From Burkholderiales bacterium (GTDB lineage: Bacteria > Pseudomonadota > Gammaproteobacteria > Burkholderiales > SG8-41): DNA of 6,505 nt. Position 1 is the first letter of the stretch; every line of letters begins with the position of its first letter. A program made the position numbers and the translations under genes. Positions 1 through 6,053 of the stretch are shown one piece after another. The stretch spans positions 1 to 6,505 of the forward strand of contig SYEN01000242.1 in the NCBI GenBank assembly GCA_005800795.1. The letters run 5' to 3'. Under the pieces are notes generated by a model. That model was not told where the DNA came from. It saw only the letters and a list, made by a program, of their open reading frames with translations, and made no database searches.

Positions 1-780
1 GCCGACACGCCGACCTCGCTGATAGAAGCCGCCGTCGCGCAATGGAACTGGCAGCAGCAGGTGAAACCGCGCCACGATCAATTCAATTCGCTGCACGAAA
101 AACTGATCGAACGCTGGAAGGAAATCCGCGATCACTACGAAAACCCGGTGGTTTATTTCGCCAGTGTGAAGGATAACAGCGAAGATTTGGGTAATACCGA
201 ATACCTGCGCGACACCGCCATGCAGGCCGGCATCAATACGCGCCCGATCGCGATTGAAGACATTGGCTGGCACGAGCTGGATGAACAATTCATCGATCTC
301 GACAACAACCAGATTCCCGCGCTGTTCAAACTGTATCCGTGGGAATGGATCGCGAATGAAGAATTCGGCAAGCATTTGCCGGCGGTGGATTTCCCCGTGA
401 TCGAACCAGCGTGGAAGGTGCTGATGAGCAGCAAGGCGATCCTGCCGGTGCTGTGGGAACTGAACCCCAATCACCCGAATCTGCTGCCGTGCTTTTTTGA
501 ACAGTCGCGCGCGCCCACGCAGTTCGTGCGCAAGCCCATTTACTCGCGCGAAGGCGCGAACGTGGAGTTGCACACGGCGCGCGGTACCATCGCGCAAATC
601 GGCAGCTATGGCGCCGAAGGTTACATCTATCAGGGCTACGCCCCGCTGCCGGATTTCGACGGCAACTACCCGGTGATTGGCAGCTGGATCGTCGGCGACG
701 AAGCCGCCGGCATGGGCATCCGCGAAAATACGCAACAGATCACCACCAACACCAGCCGTTTTGTTCCCCATTATTTTTAA
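1..780 (+). CDS. Glutathionylspermidine synthase family protein (C-terminal part)
   Basis: Partial gene: the frame is open from base 1 and ends at a TAA at 778-780, giving 259 residues. I estimate this as about the C-terminal two thirds of a roughly 385-residue family member. Motifs typical of the ATP-grasp glutathionylspermidine synthase / YgiC-YjfC family are visible: ADTPTSLIEA at the left edge, FKLYPWEW near fragment residues 109-116, NHPNLLP near 157-163, and the KPIYSREGANV block near 178-188, which is a nucleotide-binding segment in the family. By family, these enzymes ligate a glutathione or peptide carboxylate to a polyamine or other amine using ATP in the cytoplasm. For the YgiC/YjfC branch the true substrate is unsettled, so I give no symbol. 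A GTG at 61 is in frame but is not the start, because homologous sequence continues upstream of it. The DUF350 gene follows 26 bases later, a pairing also seen in E. coli yjfC/yjfL. Confidence 0.9.
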   Translation, partial: ADTPTSLIEAAVAQWNWQQQVKPRHDQFNSLHEKLIERWKEIRDHYENPVVYFASVKDNSEDLGNTEYLRDTAMQAGINTRPIAIEDIGWHELDEQFIDLDNNQIPALFKLYPWEWIANEEFGKHLPAVDFPVIEPAWKVLMSSKAILPVLWELNPNHPNLLPCFFEQSRAPTQFVRKPIYSREGANVELHTARGTIAQIGSYGAEGYIYQGYAPLPDFDGNYPVIGSWIVGDEAAGMGIRENTQQITTNTSRFVPHYF

Positions 781-806
781 TTCATCTTCTTCAAACCGAG
801 GCCATC

Positions 807-1217
807 ATGGATATTTTTCTGCAACTGGTTAGCGGCTTTCCCGCATTCATTTTGCATCTGGGCGCGTCGTTTGTGTTGCTTGCACTGTTTCTTGCCATCT
901 ACGTGCGCATTACGCCGTACCAGGAATTCAATCTGATCCGCGAAGGCAACATTGCCGCGTCCATCAGCCTCACTGGCGCGATGATCGGCTTTGTCATTCC
1001 ACTTTCAAAAGCCGTTGCGCAGAGCGCGAACATTTACGACATGTTGACCTGGGCCGGCATTGCGCTTGTCGTGCAACTGCTGGTGTATGTAGTGGTACGG
1101 CTGATTATTCCCGGAATCTCCAAGGATATTCCCGACGGCAAGGTTGCTCAAGGCACGTTTCTCGGCGCGCTGTCGCTGGCTACGGGCTTACTGAATTCAG
1201 CTTGCATGACCTACTAG
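807..1217 (+). CDS. DUF350 family inner-membrane protein (YjfL-like)
   Basis: Complete 136-residue hydrophobic protein with ATG start and TAG stop. A GAGG Shine-Dalgarno sequence at 798-801 lies five bases before the ATG. About four membrane segments can be read, at residues 13-32, 50-70, 82-102 and 117-131. The motifs match DUF350 (YjfL/YshA type): TPYQEFNLIREGNIAAS between the first two segments, and the C-terminal GALSLATGLLNSACMTY. Family length is about 130-140 residues, so it is full length. The biochemical function of DUF350 is unknown. It often sits beside glutathionylspermidine synthase-like genes, as here, which suggests a shared role in envelope or polyamine metabolism (inference). 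Translation is likely coupled to the upstream gene through the short 26-base spacer. The last 18 codons plus stop are repeated just downstream (see the 111-bp repeat). Confidence 0.9.
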   Translation: MDIFLQLVSGFPAFILHLGASFVLLALFLAIYVRITPYQEFNLIREGNIAASISLTGAMIGFVIPLSKAVAQSANIYDMLTWAGIALVVQLLVYVVVRLIIPGISKDIPDGKVAQGTFLGALSLATGLLNSACMTY

Positions 1218-1381
1218 ACGGCTTACCCCACTGGCCGCAGCACGCATCGAATGAATTTACGTAAGTATTTTCTCGGCGCGCTGTCGCTGGCCACGGGCCT
1301 ACTGAATTCAGCGTGCATGACCTACTAGACGGCTTACCCCACTGGCTGCAGCACGCATCGAATGAATTTACATAAGTATTT
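1158..1381 (+). repeat. Tandem 111-bp direct duplication spanning a gene junction
   Basis: Two head-to-tail copies with a period of 111 bp (copy A about 1158-1268, copy B about 1269-1379, matching on to 1381). I count five differences: T1181/C1292, T1188/C1299, T1202/G1313, C1236/T1347 and G1261/A1372. Each copy carries the last 18 codons and TAG of the DUF350 gene, a 33-base spacer, and an ATG followed by the first codons of the downstream binding-protein gene. Copy A completes the DUF350 gene; copy B supplies the start of the binding protein. The three differences inside the DUF350 tail are all silent (Ala, Leu, Ala). The fourth lies in the spacer. The fifth changes Arg to His at codon 4 of the binding-protein start. 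Confidence 0.95.
1251..1328 (+). other. 25-codon chimeric ORF created by the duplication
   Basis: Because the repeat period is a multiple of three, the ATG in copy A (1251) reads MNLRKYF, the binding-protein start. It then continues in frame into the copy-B DUF350 tail LGALSLATGLLNSACMTY and stops at TAG 1326-1328. The peptide has a basic N-terminus and a hydrophobic core ending in NSAC, so it superficially resembles a short signal or membrane peptide. There is no recognisable Shine-Dalgarno sequence before 1251, so translation is doubtful. It is most simply a by-product of the duplication. Confidence 0.35.
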
Positions 1382-2372
1382 AATTTTATTGAATAATTAT
1401 AAATCGATATTCACGCTGTTTATGGTACTGGGCGTGTGCACGTTGACGCCAGCGCACGCGCAAACCGTTGCACCCTCCAGCTATCCCGCCAAGACTGTTC
1501 GCATTGTCATTCCCTTCGGTACTGGCGGTACCAATCTGATGGCACGCTGGCTGGCGCCGAAATTCTCCGAAGCCTTCGGCCAACAGTTCGTGGTCGACCC
1601 GCGTCCGGGCGCCGGCGGCAACATCGGCAACGAGTTGGTCGCAAAGTCCGCGCCCGACGGCTACACCCTGTCGATCGCGCCACCGGGTATTGTGTTCAGT
1701 CCGTTTCTTTACAAAAAAACCGGTTACGACCCGCTGAAGGATTTCACCTCGATTGCGTTGCTGGGCAGCGTGCCTAATGTGATGGCGGTGCACCCTTCGG
1801 TGCTGGCGCAGTCGCTGCAACAGGTGATCGCACTGGCCAAGCAGCAACCAAAGCGGCTGTCGTATGGCTCCGGCGGCATCGGCTCCACCAATCATCTGGC
1901 GATGGAAGCGCTGAAATCGATGACCCGATCCGACATCGTGCACGTGCCTTATAAGGGAGCGACGCTGGCGCTGGTGGATTTGATCAGTGGTCAGGTGGAT
2001 ATCGTGGTGGTTGCCCTGCCCAGTGTGTCGCAATACATCCAGCAAAGCAAAGTGCGCGGCATCGTCGTGTTAAGCCCCAAGCGCTCCGCATCGCTGCCCA
2101 ACCTGCCCACGGCCGCTGAGGCCGGCCAACCGCAATTCGTGATGGAAAACTGGTACGGTTTTTACGGCCCCGCCGGCCTACCCCGCGAAATCGTCGAGCG
2201 ACTGAACACCGAAGCCGTCAAGGCCATCAAGCAGCCCGATACACGCGAACGCCTTGGCAGTCAGGGCTTTGATCTGTTCCCCAGCAGCCCGCAGGAACTC
2301 GCCATGCTGATGAAAAGCGAATACATGCGCTTTGGCAAGATTGTCAAGGATGCGGGGATACAGCCGGAGTAA
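1362..2372 (+). CDS. Bug/TctC-family tripartite tricarboxylate transporter solute-binding protein
   Basis: Complete 336-residue periplasmic binding protein of the Bug (TctC) family; members bind carboxylates and similar small solutes for tripartite tricarboxylate (TTT) uptake systems. The N-terminus is a Sec signal peptide: a basic/polar stretch to residue 14, a hydrophobic core at 15-29, and a likely cut after AHA (residue 33). The mature protein starts near YPAKTVRIVIPF. Family landmarks are RPGAGGNIG (81-89), PDGYTL (98-103) and VPYKGA (195-200). The first ligand loop reads PFGTGGTNLMAR (51-62), where the usual pattern is PFxPGGxxDxxAR, so both a Pro and the Asp are replaced. ATG 1362 lies in repeat copy B and lacks a clear ribosome site. 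An in-frame TTG at 1389 would give a tidier signal peptide (NNYKSIFTLF), so the start is uncertain. Ligand unknown; no TctA/TctB genes are in the window. Confidence 0.9.
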   Translation: MNLHKYLILLNNYKSIFTLFMVLGVCTLTPAHAQTVAPSSYPAKTVRIVIPFGTGGTNLMARWLAPKFSEAFGQQFVVDPRPGAGGNIGNELVAKSAPDGYTLSIAPPGIVFSPFLYKKTGYDPLKDFTSIALLGSVPNVMAVHPSVLAQSLQQVIALAKQQPKRLSYGSGGIGSTNHLAMEALKSMTRSDIVHVPYKGATLALVDLISGQVDIVVVALPSVSQYIQQSKVRGIVVLSPKRSASLPNLPTAAEAGQPQFVMENWYGFYGPAGLPREIVERLNTEAVKAIKQPDTRERLGSQGFDLFPSSPQELAMLMKSEYMRFGKIVKDAGIQPE

Positions 2373-2474
2373 CTGAGCCCAAGTGCAAAGCCTGGGTAGA
2401 ATAAATGCTTCAACCATGTGATGGTGTCGCGGAATGGCGAATCAACCATCTGCGATCAGCTTAAGGAAATGCCC

Positions 2475-3452
2475 ATGACGTACTCTGAATCAGCAAGAAT
2501 GCAGTGGCTGGCGGTGGCGCTGGCCTGTCTTGGCGGCACCGCTGCAGCGCAAACCTATCCTGCCAAACAGGTACGCATCGTAGTACCGTTTGCGCCTGGT
2601 GGCGGCACAGATATTGCCGCGCGCGTGCTGGCGCAAAAACTCACCGAACGTACCGGACAAACTTTCTTGGTCGACAATCGCCCTGGCGCCAGCGGCATTA
2701 TCGGCACAGAGCTGGTCGCGAAATCAGCGCCCGATGGCTACACGCTGCTGGTGGGCTCGCAAACGGTGATGGCGGTCGTGCCCGCGATGATGTACGGCAA
2801 GCTCAATTACGATACAGCACGTGATTTGGCGCCCGTAATACACATTATCGACACGCCCACGCTGATTGCCATACACCCTTCGCTGCCGGTGAAATCAATC
2901 AAGGATTTGATCGGGTTGGCCAAAGGGCGGCCCGGGCAGCTCACGTATGGCGGCGCATCCGGCGGCACGCCGCATTTATCAGGTGTGTTGTTCAGTCTGA
3001 TGGCCAAAGTGGACATGCTGTTTGTGCCCTACAAGGGCGAAGGCCCCGCGATCGTGGATGCCATGGGTGGGCAGATTTCGATGGTGTTCTCCAATCTGGC
3101 AACCGTGTTGCCGATGGCGCAAAGCGGCAAACTGCGTCCGCTGGCTGTCACCAGCGCCAAGCGCGTTTCCAGTGCGCCTGAGATTCCCACCGTGGCGGAA
3201 TCGGGGTTGCCGGACTACGTGGTGAATACCTGGTTCGGCCTTTTTACACCGTCAGCCACCCCGCGTGCGGTGATCACCAAGCTCAACGCCGATGCCGCGA
3301 GCGCGCTGAATACAGCCGATGCCAGGGACAAGCTGTTGACGCAAGGCATGTATGTGGTGGCAAATTCACCTGAGGATCTGGCGGCGTTGCTAAAAACCGA
3401 AGTGCCGCGCTGGGCAAGAGTGGTTAAAGAATCCGGGGTTAAACCGCAGTAA
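2475..3452 (+). CDS. Bug/TctC-family solute-binding protein, second paralog
   Basis: Complete 325-residue protein when started at ATG 2475, which has an AAGGA ribosome site at 2463-2467 seven bases upstream. ATG 2469 (two codons earlier) is an alternative, and an ATG at 2418 is in frame but would put a long polar stretch before the signal peptide. The signal peptide has a hydrophobic core at residues 10-21 and a likely cut at AAA|Q (25/26). The mature part shows canonical Bug motifs: PFAPGGGTD (38-46), DNRPGASG (67-74), PDGYTLL (87-93), VPYKGEGPAIVDAMGGQ and PTVAESGLPDYVV. It should be a periplasmic binding protein for a carboxylate-like ligand feeding a TTT-type transporter located elsewhere. 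It follows the first paralog by about 100 bases in the same direction and shares much of its N-terminal half, so the pair probably arose by gene duplication. Ligand cannot be read from sequence. Confidence 0.92.
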   Translation: MTYSESARMQWLAVALACLGGTAAAQTYPAKQVRIVVPFAPGGGTDIAARVLAQKLTERTGQTFLVDNRPGASGIIGTELVAKSAPDGYTLLVGSQTVMAVVPAMMYGKLNYDTARDLAPVIHIIDTPTLIAIHPSLPVKSIKDLIGLAKGRPGQLTYGGASGGTPHLSGVLFSLMAKVDMLFVPYKGEGPAIVDAMGGQISMVFSNLATVLPMAQSGKLRPLAVTSAKRVSSAPEIPTVAESGLPDYVVNTWFGLFTPSATPRAVITKLNADAASALNTADARDKLLTQGMYVVANSPEDLAALLKTEVPRWARVVKESGVKPQ

Positions 3453-3454
3453 GC

Positions 3455-3473
3455 CCGTTCCAGACGTGAACGG
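3455..3473 (+). terminator. Short hairpin after the second binding-protein gene (weak terminator candidate)
   Basis: CCGTTC (3455-3460) and GAACGG (3468-3473) form a perfect 6-bp stem with a 7-base loop, starting three bases after the stop codon. No T-run follows directly; the nearest T-rich stretch is at about 3502-3519. It could end or stabilise the binding-protein transcript, but as a Rho-independent terminator it is weak. Confidence 0.3.
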
Positions 3474-3533
3474 CCAGAGACGCAGGGATATCGTAAGCAT
3501 GTGTTTTTATTTATATTTTCAAATAGCAATCAG

Positions 3534-4103
3534 CTAACCACGTTTCCACATCTCCGGCAGTGCCGCCTTCAGGTAGTAAGCCATCGACACCAGCGTCAGA
3601 ACCGCCGCCACGTAAATCAGCCATGTGCCGACCGCCTGCGGATCAAACGGGCCGAGCTTGTCGTGATACAGGAGCAGCGGTATCGCCACCATCTGCATTG
3701 CGGTTTTCACCTTGCCCAGAGCCGACACTGCGACGCTTTTCGATTGCCCGATCTGTGCCATCCACTCTCGCAGCGCCGACACGGTAATCTCGCGACCGAT
3801 GATGATCAACGCAATCACCGCATCCACGCGATTAAGCTGCACCAGCACAATCAGCGCAGCGGCGACCATCAGCTTGTCTGCCACCGGATCGAGAAACGCA
3901 CCAAACGCTGACATTTGATTGAACTTGCGCGCGATCCAGCCGTCGAGCCAATCGGTCAGAGCAGCTGCGACAAAAATCACCGTCGCCACCAGATTCTGAT
4001 TCGCCGCCGAGACCCAGCTTTTCTCAAAATAAAAGATGCCGACGAACAGCGGAATCAGAATGATCCGCAGCCAGGTCAGCAAGTTGGGCAAATTCATGGG
4101 CAT
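3534..4103 (-). CDS. pgsA: CDP-diacylglycerol--glycerol-3-phosphate 3-phosphatidyltransferase
   Basis: Phosphatidylglycerophosphate synthase: an inner-membrane enzyme that transfers the phosphatidyl group of CDP-diacylglycerol to glycerol-3-phosphate, the committed step to phosphatidylglycerol and cardiolipin. The CDP-alcohol phosphotransferase signature is complete, from DWLDGWIAR (residues 51-59) through G68 to D72 and D76, with all the catalytic and metal-binding Asp residues present. Several hydrophobic membrane segments follow. The start at 4103 gives MPMNLPNLLTWLRI, matching the usual N-terminus of the family, and 189 residues (E. coli PgsA has 182). GTG 4136 and ATG 4127, 4115 and 4097 are also in frame. 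No clear ribosome site is seen. A loose promoter-like pair, TTGACG at 4143-4138 and CACAAT at 4119-4114, would start transcription almost at the ATG, so a leaderless message is possible (speculative). The gene lies downstream of the exported methyltransferase and converges on the binding-protein genes. Confidence 0.95.
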   Translation of the reverse strand: MPMNLPNLLTWLRIILIPLFVGIFYFEKSWVSAANQNLVATVIFVAAALTDWLDGWIARKFNQMSAFGAFLDPVADKLMVAAALIVLVQLNRVDAVIALIIIGREITVSALREWMAQIGQSKSVAVSALGKVKTAMQMVAIPLLLYHDKLGPFDPQAVGTWLIYVAAVLTLVSMAYYLKAALPEMWKRG

Positions 4104-4156
4104 ACGGGTGCGCATTGTGTTGCGCATGCTGGCCACGCGTCAACCAGAAACACAAT

Positions 4157-4169
4157 CCGGCAAGGCCGG
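4157..4169 (-). terminator. GC-rich hairpin between the methyltransferase gene and pgsA
   Basis: CCGGC (4157-4161) and GCCGG (4165-4169) form a perfect 5-bp stem with a 3-base loop, 13 bases after the stop codon of the minus-strand methyltransferase gene. On the minus strand it is followed by the moderately T-rich ATTGTGTTTCT. It may be a weak terminator or attenuator separating that gene from pgsA. The stem is short and the T-run imperfect. Confidence 0.35.
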
Positions 4170-4182
4170 GTGTTGTATTTCG

Positions 4183-5034
4183 TCACTTGCCCTCGCGACG
4201 TGACGCCTCCCAAGACACTTGCCCGGTCTTGGCCACCATCACGCCTTTCATTCGCGAGCCATCCACCCGCCCGCTGAATTGCACGTTACCCACGCTGAAG
4301 GAAATTTCCTCACCGGCGAGTCTGCCGTTGGCAATCACAAACGTTTTATCCTTCATGCGAAGCGTGCCGGCCACGGTTTGATATTGCTGCTGCAAGGTCA
4401 ACTCGCCGTCTGTGAGTATCCACGTACCTTCCACCTTGGCGGGCACGATCCACAGAAACGCCATGCACCAGGATTCGCAATCGCCCTTGAGTCGCTCAAA
4501 TCGATCCGGCTTCCAGTCACCCATATCGAACGAATTTGACGTAACGCGCGTCCCCGGCTTTAGGTTCAGCAGCAGGGGGCGCAGTTTCAGATTCAGTTCG
4601 GGCAGCAAAAACAGCGTGATCAACGTTGCTCTGGACAAGTCCGTCTGAAAGATATCACCCTGCACAAAAGAGGTTTTCGCGGACAGGCCCTCTTGCGACG
4701 CGCGGCTGCGCGACAACTCAACCAGCTTTGCATTGAACTCAATACCCACCGCCGTAGCGCCTGCGCGTGCCGCGGCTATCACCACGCGCCCATCGCCTGA
4801 ACCCAGATCGTAAAGCGTGTCCTGCGGGGTAAGTCTTGCGATTTCAAACATCTTCTCCATCACGCTTTTCGCTGTGGGCATCCACACCACGTCCTTGCCT
4901 GGGAGACCGACTTGCGGTGCACCGTCCTTTATCAACGGTGTTGGCTTCCCGCTGGGTTGTGCCCACGCCGTCGACAAGAAAAGCGCGCAAATGACAGCCA
5001 CGGCTGACCTGTGCAACCGCCGGAAGGCAATCAT
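4183..5034 (-). CDS. Exported class I SAM-dependent methyltransferase-fold protein
   Basis: 283 residues from ATG 5034, chosen because GGAG (5044-5041) lies six bases upstream and the start gives a clean Sec signal peptide: FRRLHR, then hydrophobic AVAVICALFLSTAWA, likely cut after residue 25. The frame continues up to 5175, but that extension is polar and would bury the signal. The Rossmann SAM site is plain: LYDLGSGDGRVV (74-85, motif I), then VGIEFN with the ribose-binding acid E99, then GDIFQTDLSRATLITLFLLPELN and a SNSFDMGDWKPDR segment. The layout resembles the FAM173/ATPSCKMT-like lysine methyltransferase group and bacterial homologues with signal peptides. A C-terminal part of about 80 residues (from GTWILTDGELTL to WEASR) looks like a small beta-rich domain. 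The substrate is unknown. Export is odd because SAM is cytoplasmic; the protein may act before export, be membrane-anchored, or have lost catalysis. It lies 79 bases upstream of pgsA on the same strand. Confidence 0.88.
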   Translation of the reverse strand: MIAFRRLHRSAVAVICALFLSTAWAQPSGKPTPLIKDGAPQVGLPGKDVVWMPTAKSVMEKMFEIARLTPQDTLYDLGSGDGRVVIAAARAGATAVGIEFNAKLVELSRSRASQEGLSAKTSFVQGDIFQTDLSRATLITLFLLPELNLKLRPLLLNLKPGTRVTSNSFDMGDWKPDRFERLKGDCESWCMAFLWIVPAKVEGTWILTDGELTLQQQYQTVAGTLRMKDKTFVIANGRLAGEEISFSVGNVQFSGRVDGSRMKGVMVAKTGQVSWEASRREGK

Positions 5035-5112
5035 GTAAGACTCCAAAGTTTGCGATTCGATCAACGCCGCGATCTGCTCGTCTGGATTTTTGTGAACGGA
5101 GTACGATCCAGA

Positions 5113-5141
5113 AATGTATCCACCTGTGATCTTTAAGTCAA
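5113..5141 (-). promoter_or_regulatory. Candidate sigma70 promoter for the exported methyltransferase gene
   Basis: On the minus strand TTGACT (5141-5136) is followed after exactly 17 bases by TACATT (5118-5113). This matches the -35 consensus at five of six positions and the -10 consensus at four of six. Transcription would start near 5106, leaving a leader of about 72 bases before the GGAG site and ATG 5034. Its place just upstream of the gene supports the call, and also argues against a translation start at 5175, which would precede the promoter. Confidence 0.5.
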
Positions 5142-5194
5142 ACGCTGAACTGAGGTGTTGCCGGCTGCGCTGCATCCCGGCTTCAGCTTAGTGG

Positions 5195-5934
5195 TCACAT
5201 GGTGCGAAGCTCAGTAAACCAATTGTGATAGCGTGAATCAACAGTAACCTTGCGATATTGGATGCCGAGAAATACAAACAGCATCTGTCCGCCGCCACGC
5301 GCATTCCAGTTTAGTGAAAGCGACTCCTTTGCATTAATTTGTTGTAAATTGTGAATCTTAGTTGGCGTCATAGGTGTTGCAGCGCGTTGTCCGGTGCCCG
5401 CTTTCCCAGTTGCCGCGGCACCCAACCCGGCGATACGTCCAAGCACCGTACTGGACACCAGCCCCGTGTCCTCCGAATAGTTAAAGTAAAAAATTCTGCT
5501 GACCATTTCTCTCGCCGTATACTGGCCCGGAATCAGATGGCGATGCATGTTCATCACCTGCCCTGTTTCGCAATTGATTCGCAGCCCCCCGAATGTGAAC
5601 GTGATGCCGCTGGTGACGTGATAGGTCTCGAACGGCGGCGTGTCGATGGTGTTGGCCCAGTTCGATTTCGGCGGATTGATGTTGTCGGTGCGTCGGCTAT
5701 CCCTCACCGTGCACAAAAAGTCGTTGGCGTTGGTCCCTTCGAGCTTTGCTGCTAGCTCTATGTTCGAATTTGCCACCACACGCGTCATCGCCTTGTTACC
5801 ATACTCGGGGTGCAGCAGCGGCCGCACCTAGGCCTTGAATTCAACCAGCTGGCCCTTGTGTCGCACGCGTACGCTGGTGACGTGCAGTTCGCGGGATTGC
5901 CAGTGCTGACGACGACTACATCAAAGGCTCTCAC
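5195..5934 (-). pseudogene. Decayed FAD-dependent tricarballylate dehydrogenase-like (TcuA-type) gene
   Basis: Three blocks of a TcuA/fumarate reductase-like flavoprotein survive in order. First, from GTG 5934, FDVVVVSTGN resembles the N-terminal FAD-binding strand (usually YDVVVVGxGN). Second, in another frame, VTSVRVRHKGQLVEFKA (about 5881-5831) resembles the internal VTGVRVR..G...FRA segment and ends at a TAG (5830-5828). Third, in the frame open from 5827, LAAKLEG, PKSNWANTIDTPPFETYHV, TSGITFTFGGLRI and IPGQYTAREMVSRIFYFNY lead to GRIAG, ending near 5411. In intact relatives this last part reads IPGLYAAGEMVGG.FY.NYPGG, so the FAD-contacting Gly residues are lost. Large internal segments are missing compared with the usual 460-490 residues. 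After 5411 the frame runs on for about 70 unrelated codons to a TGA at 5195. The encoded protein cannot be a working dehydrogenase. Family name is recalled, not searched. Confidence 0.8.
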
Positions 5935-6053
5935 GAATTTTACTTCGCCTGAACATGGACATTTGATTCCAGGGATGGCAGGGTATGATTGCGATTTGTG
6001 AAACGCCGTCTTTCGAGGGTAATTTTTCCTGACGAGTCATACGCCCCACACAC

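Noticed and set aside
1158..1381. CRISPR or other regularly spaced repeat
   Set aside because: Only two contiguous copies with no spacers, and the repeat consists of coding ends.
1386..2045. 219-codon open frame on the - strand
   Set aside because: It lies fully antisense to the Bug gene, is rich in Arg, His and Gln as expected of a shadow frame, and has no recognisable motif.
2418..2474. ATG 2418 as start of the second Bug gene
   Set aside because: It adds a polar stretch before the signal peptide. ATG 2475 has AAGGA at a good distance.
2373..2474. Terminator between the two Bug genes
   Set aside because: Only a weak CCCA/TGGG pairing around 2378-2397 with no T-run; too poor to call.
3501..3911. 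136-codon open frame on the + strand
   Set aside because: Antisense to pgsA, whose catalytic motif is complete; composition is that of a shadow frame.
4113..4143. Promoter for pgsA (TTGACG and CACAAT)
   Set aside because: The -10 match is poor, spacing is 18, and the start site would be nearly on the ATG; mentioned only as a possibility under pgsA.
5035..5175. N-terminal extension of the methyltransferase frame to 5175
   Set aside because: It is polar, would bury the signal peptide, and starts upstream of the best promoter. ATG 5034 has a GGAG site.
5195..5827. A normal 210-residue protein gene
   Set aside because: A TAG immediately precedes it, the flavoprotein homology begins mid-family and continues upstream in other pieces, and key Gly residues are replaced.
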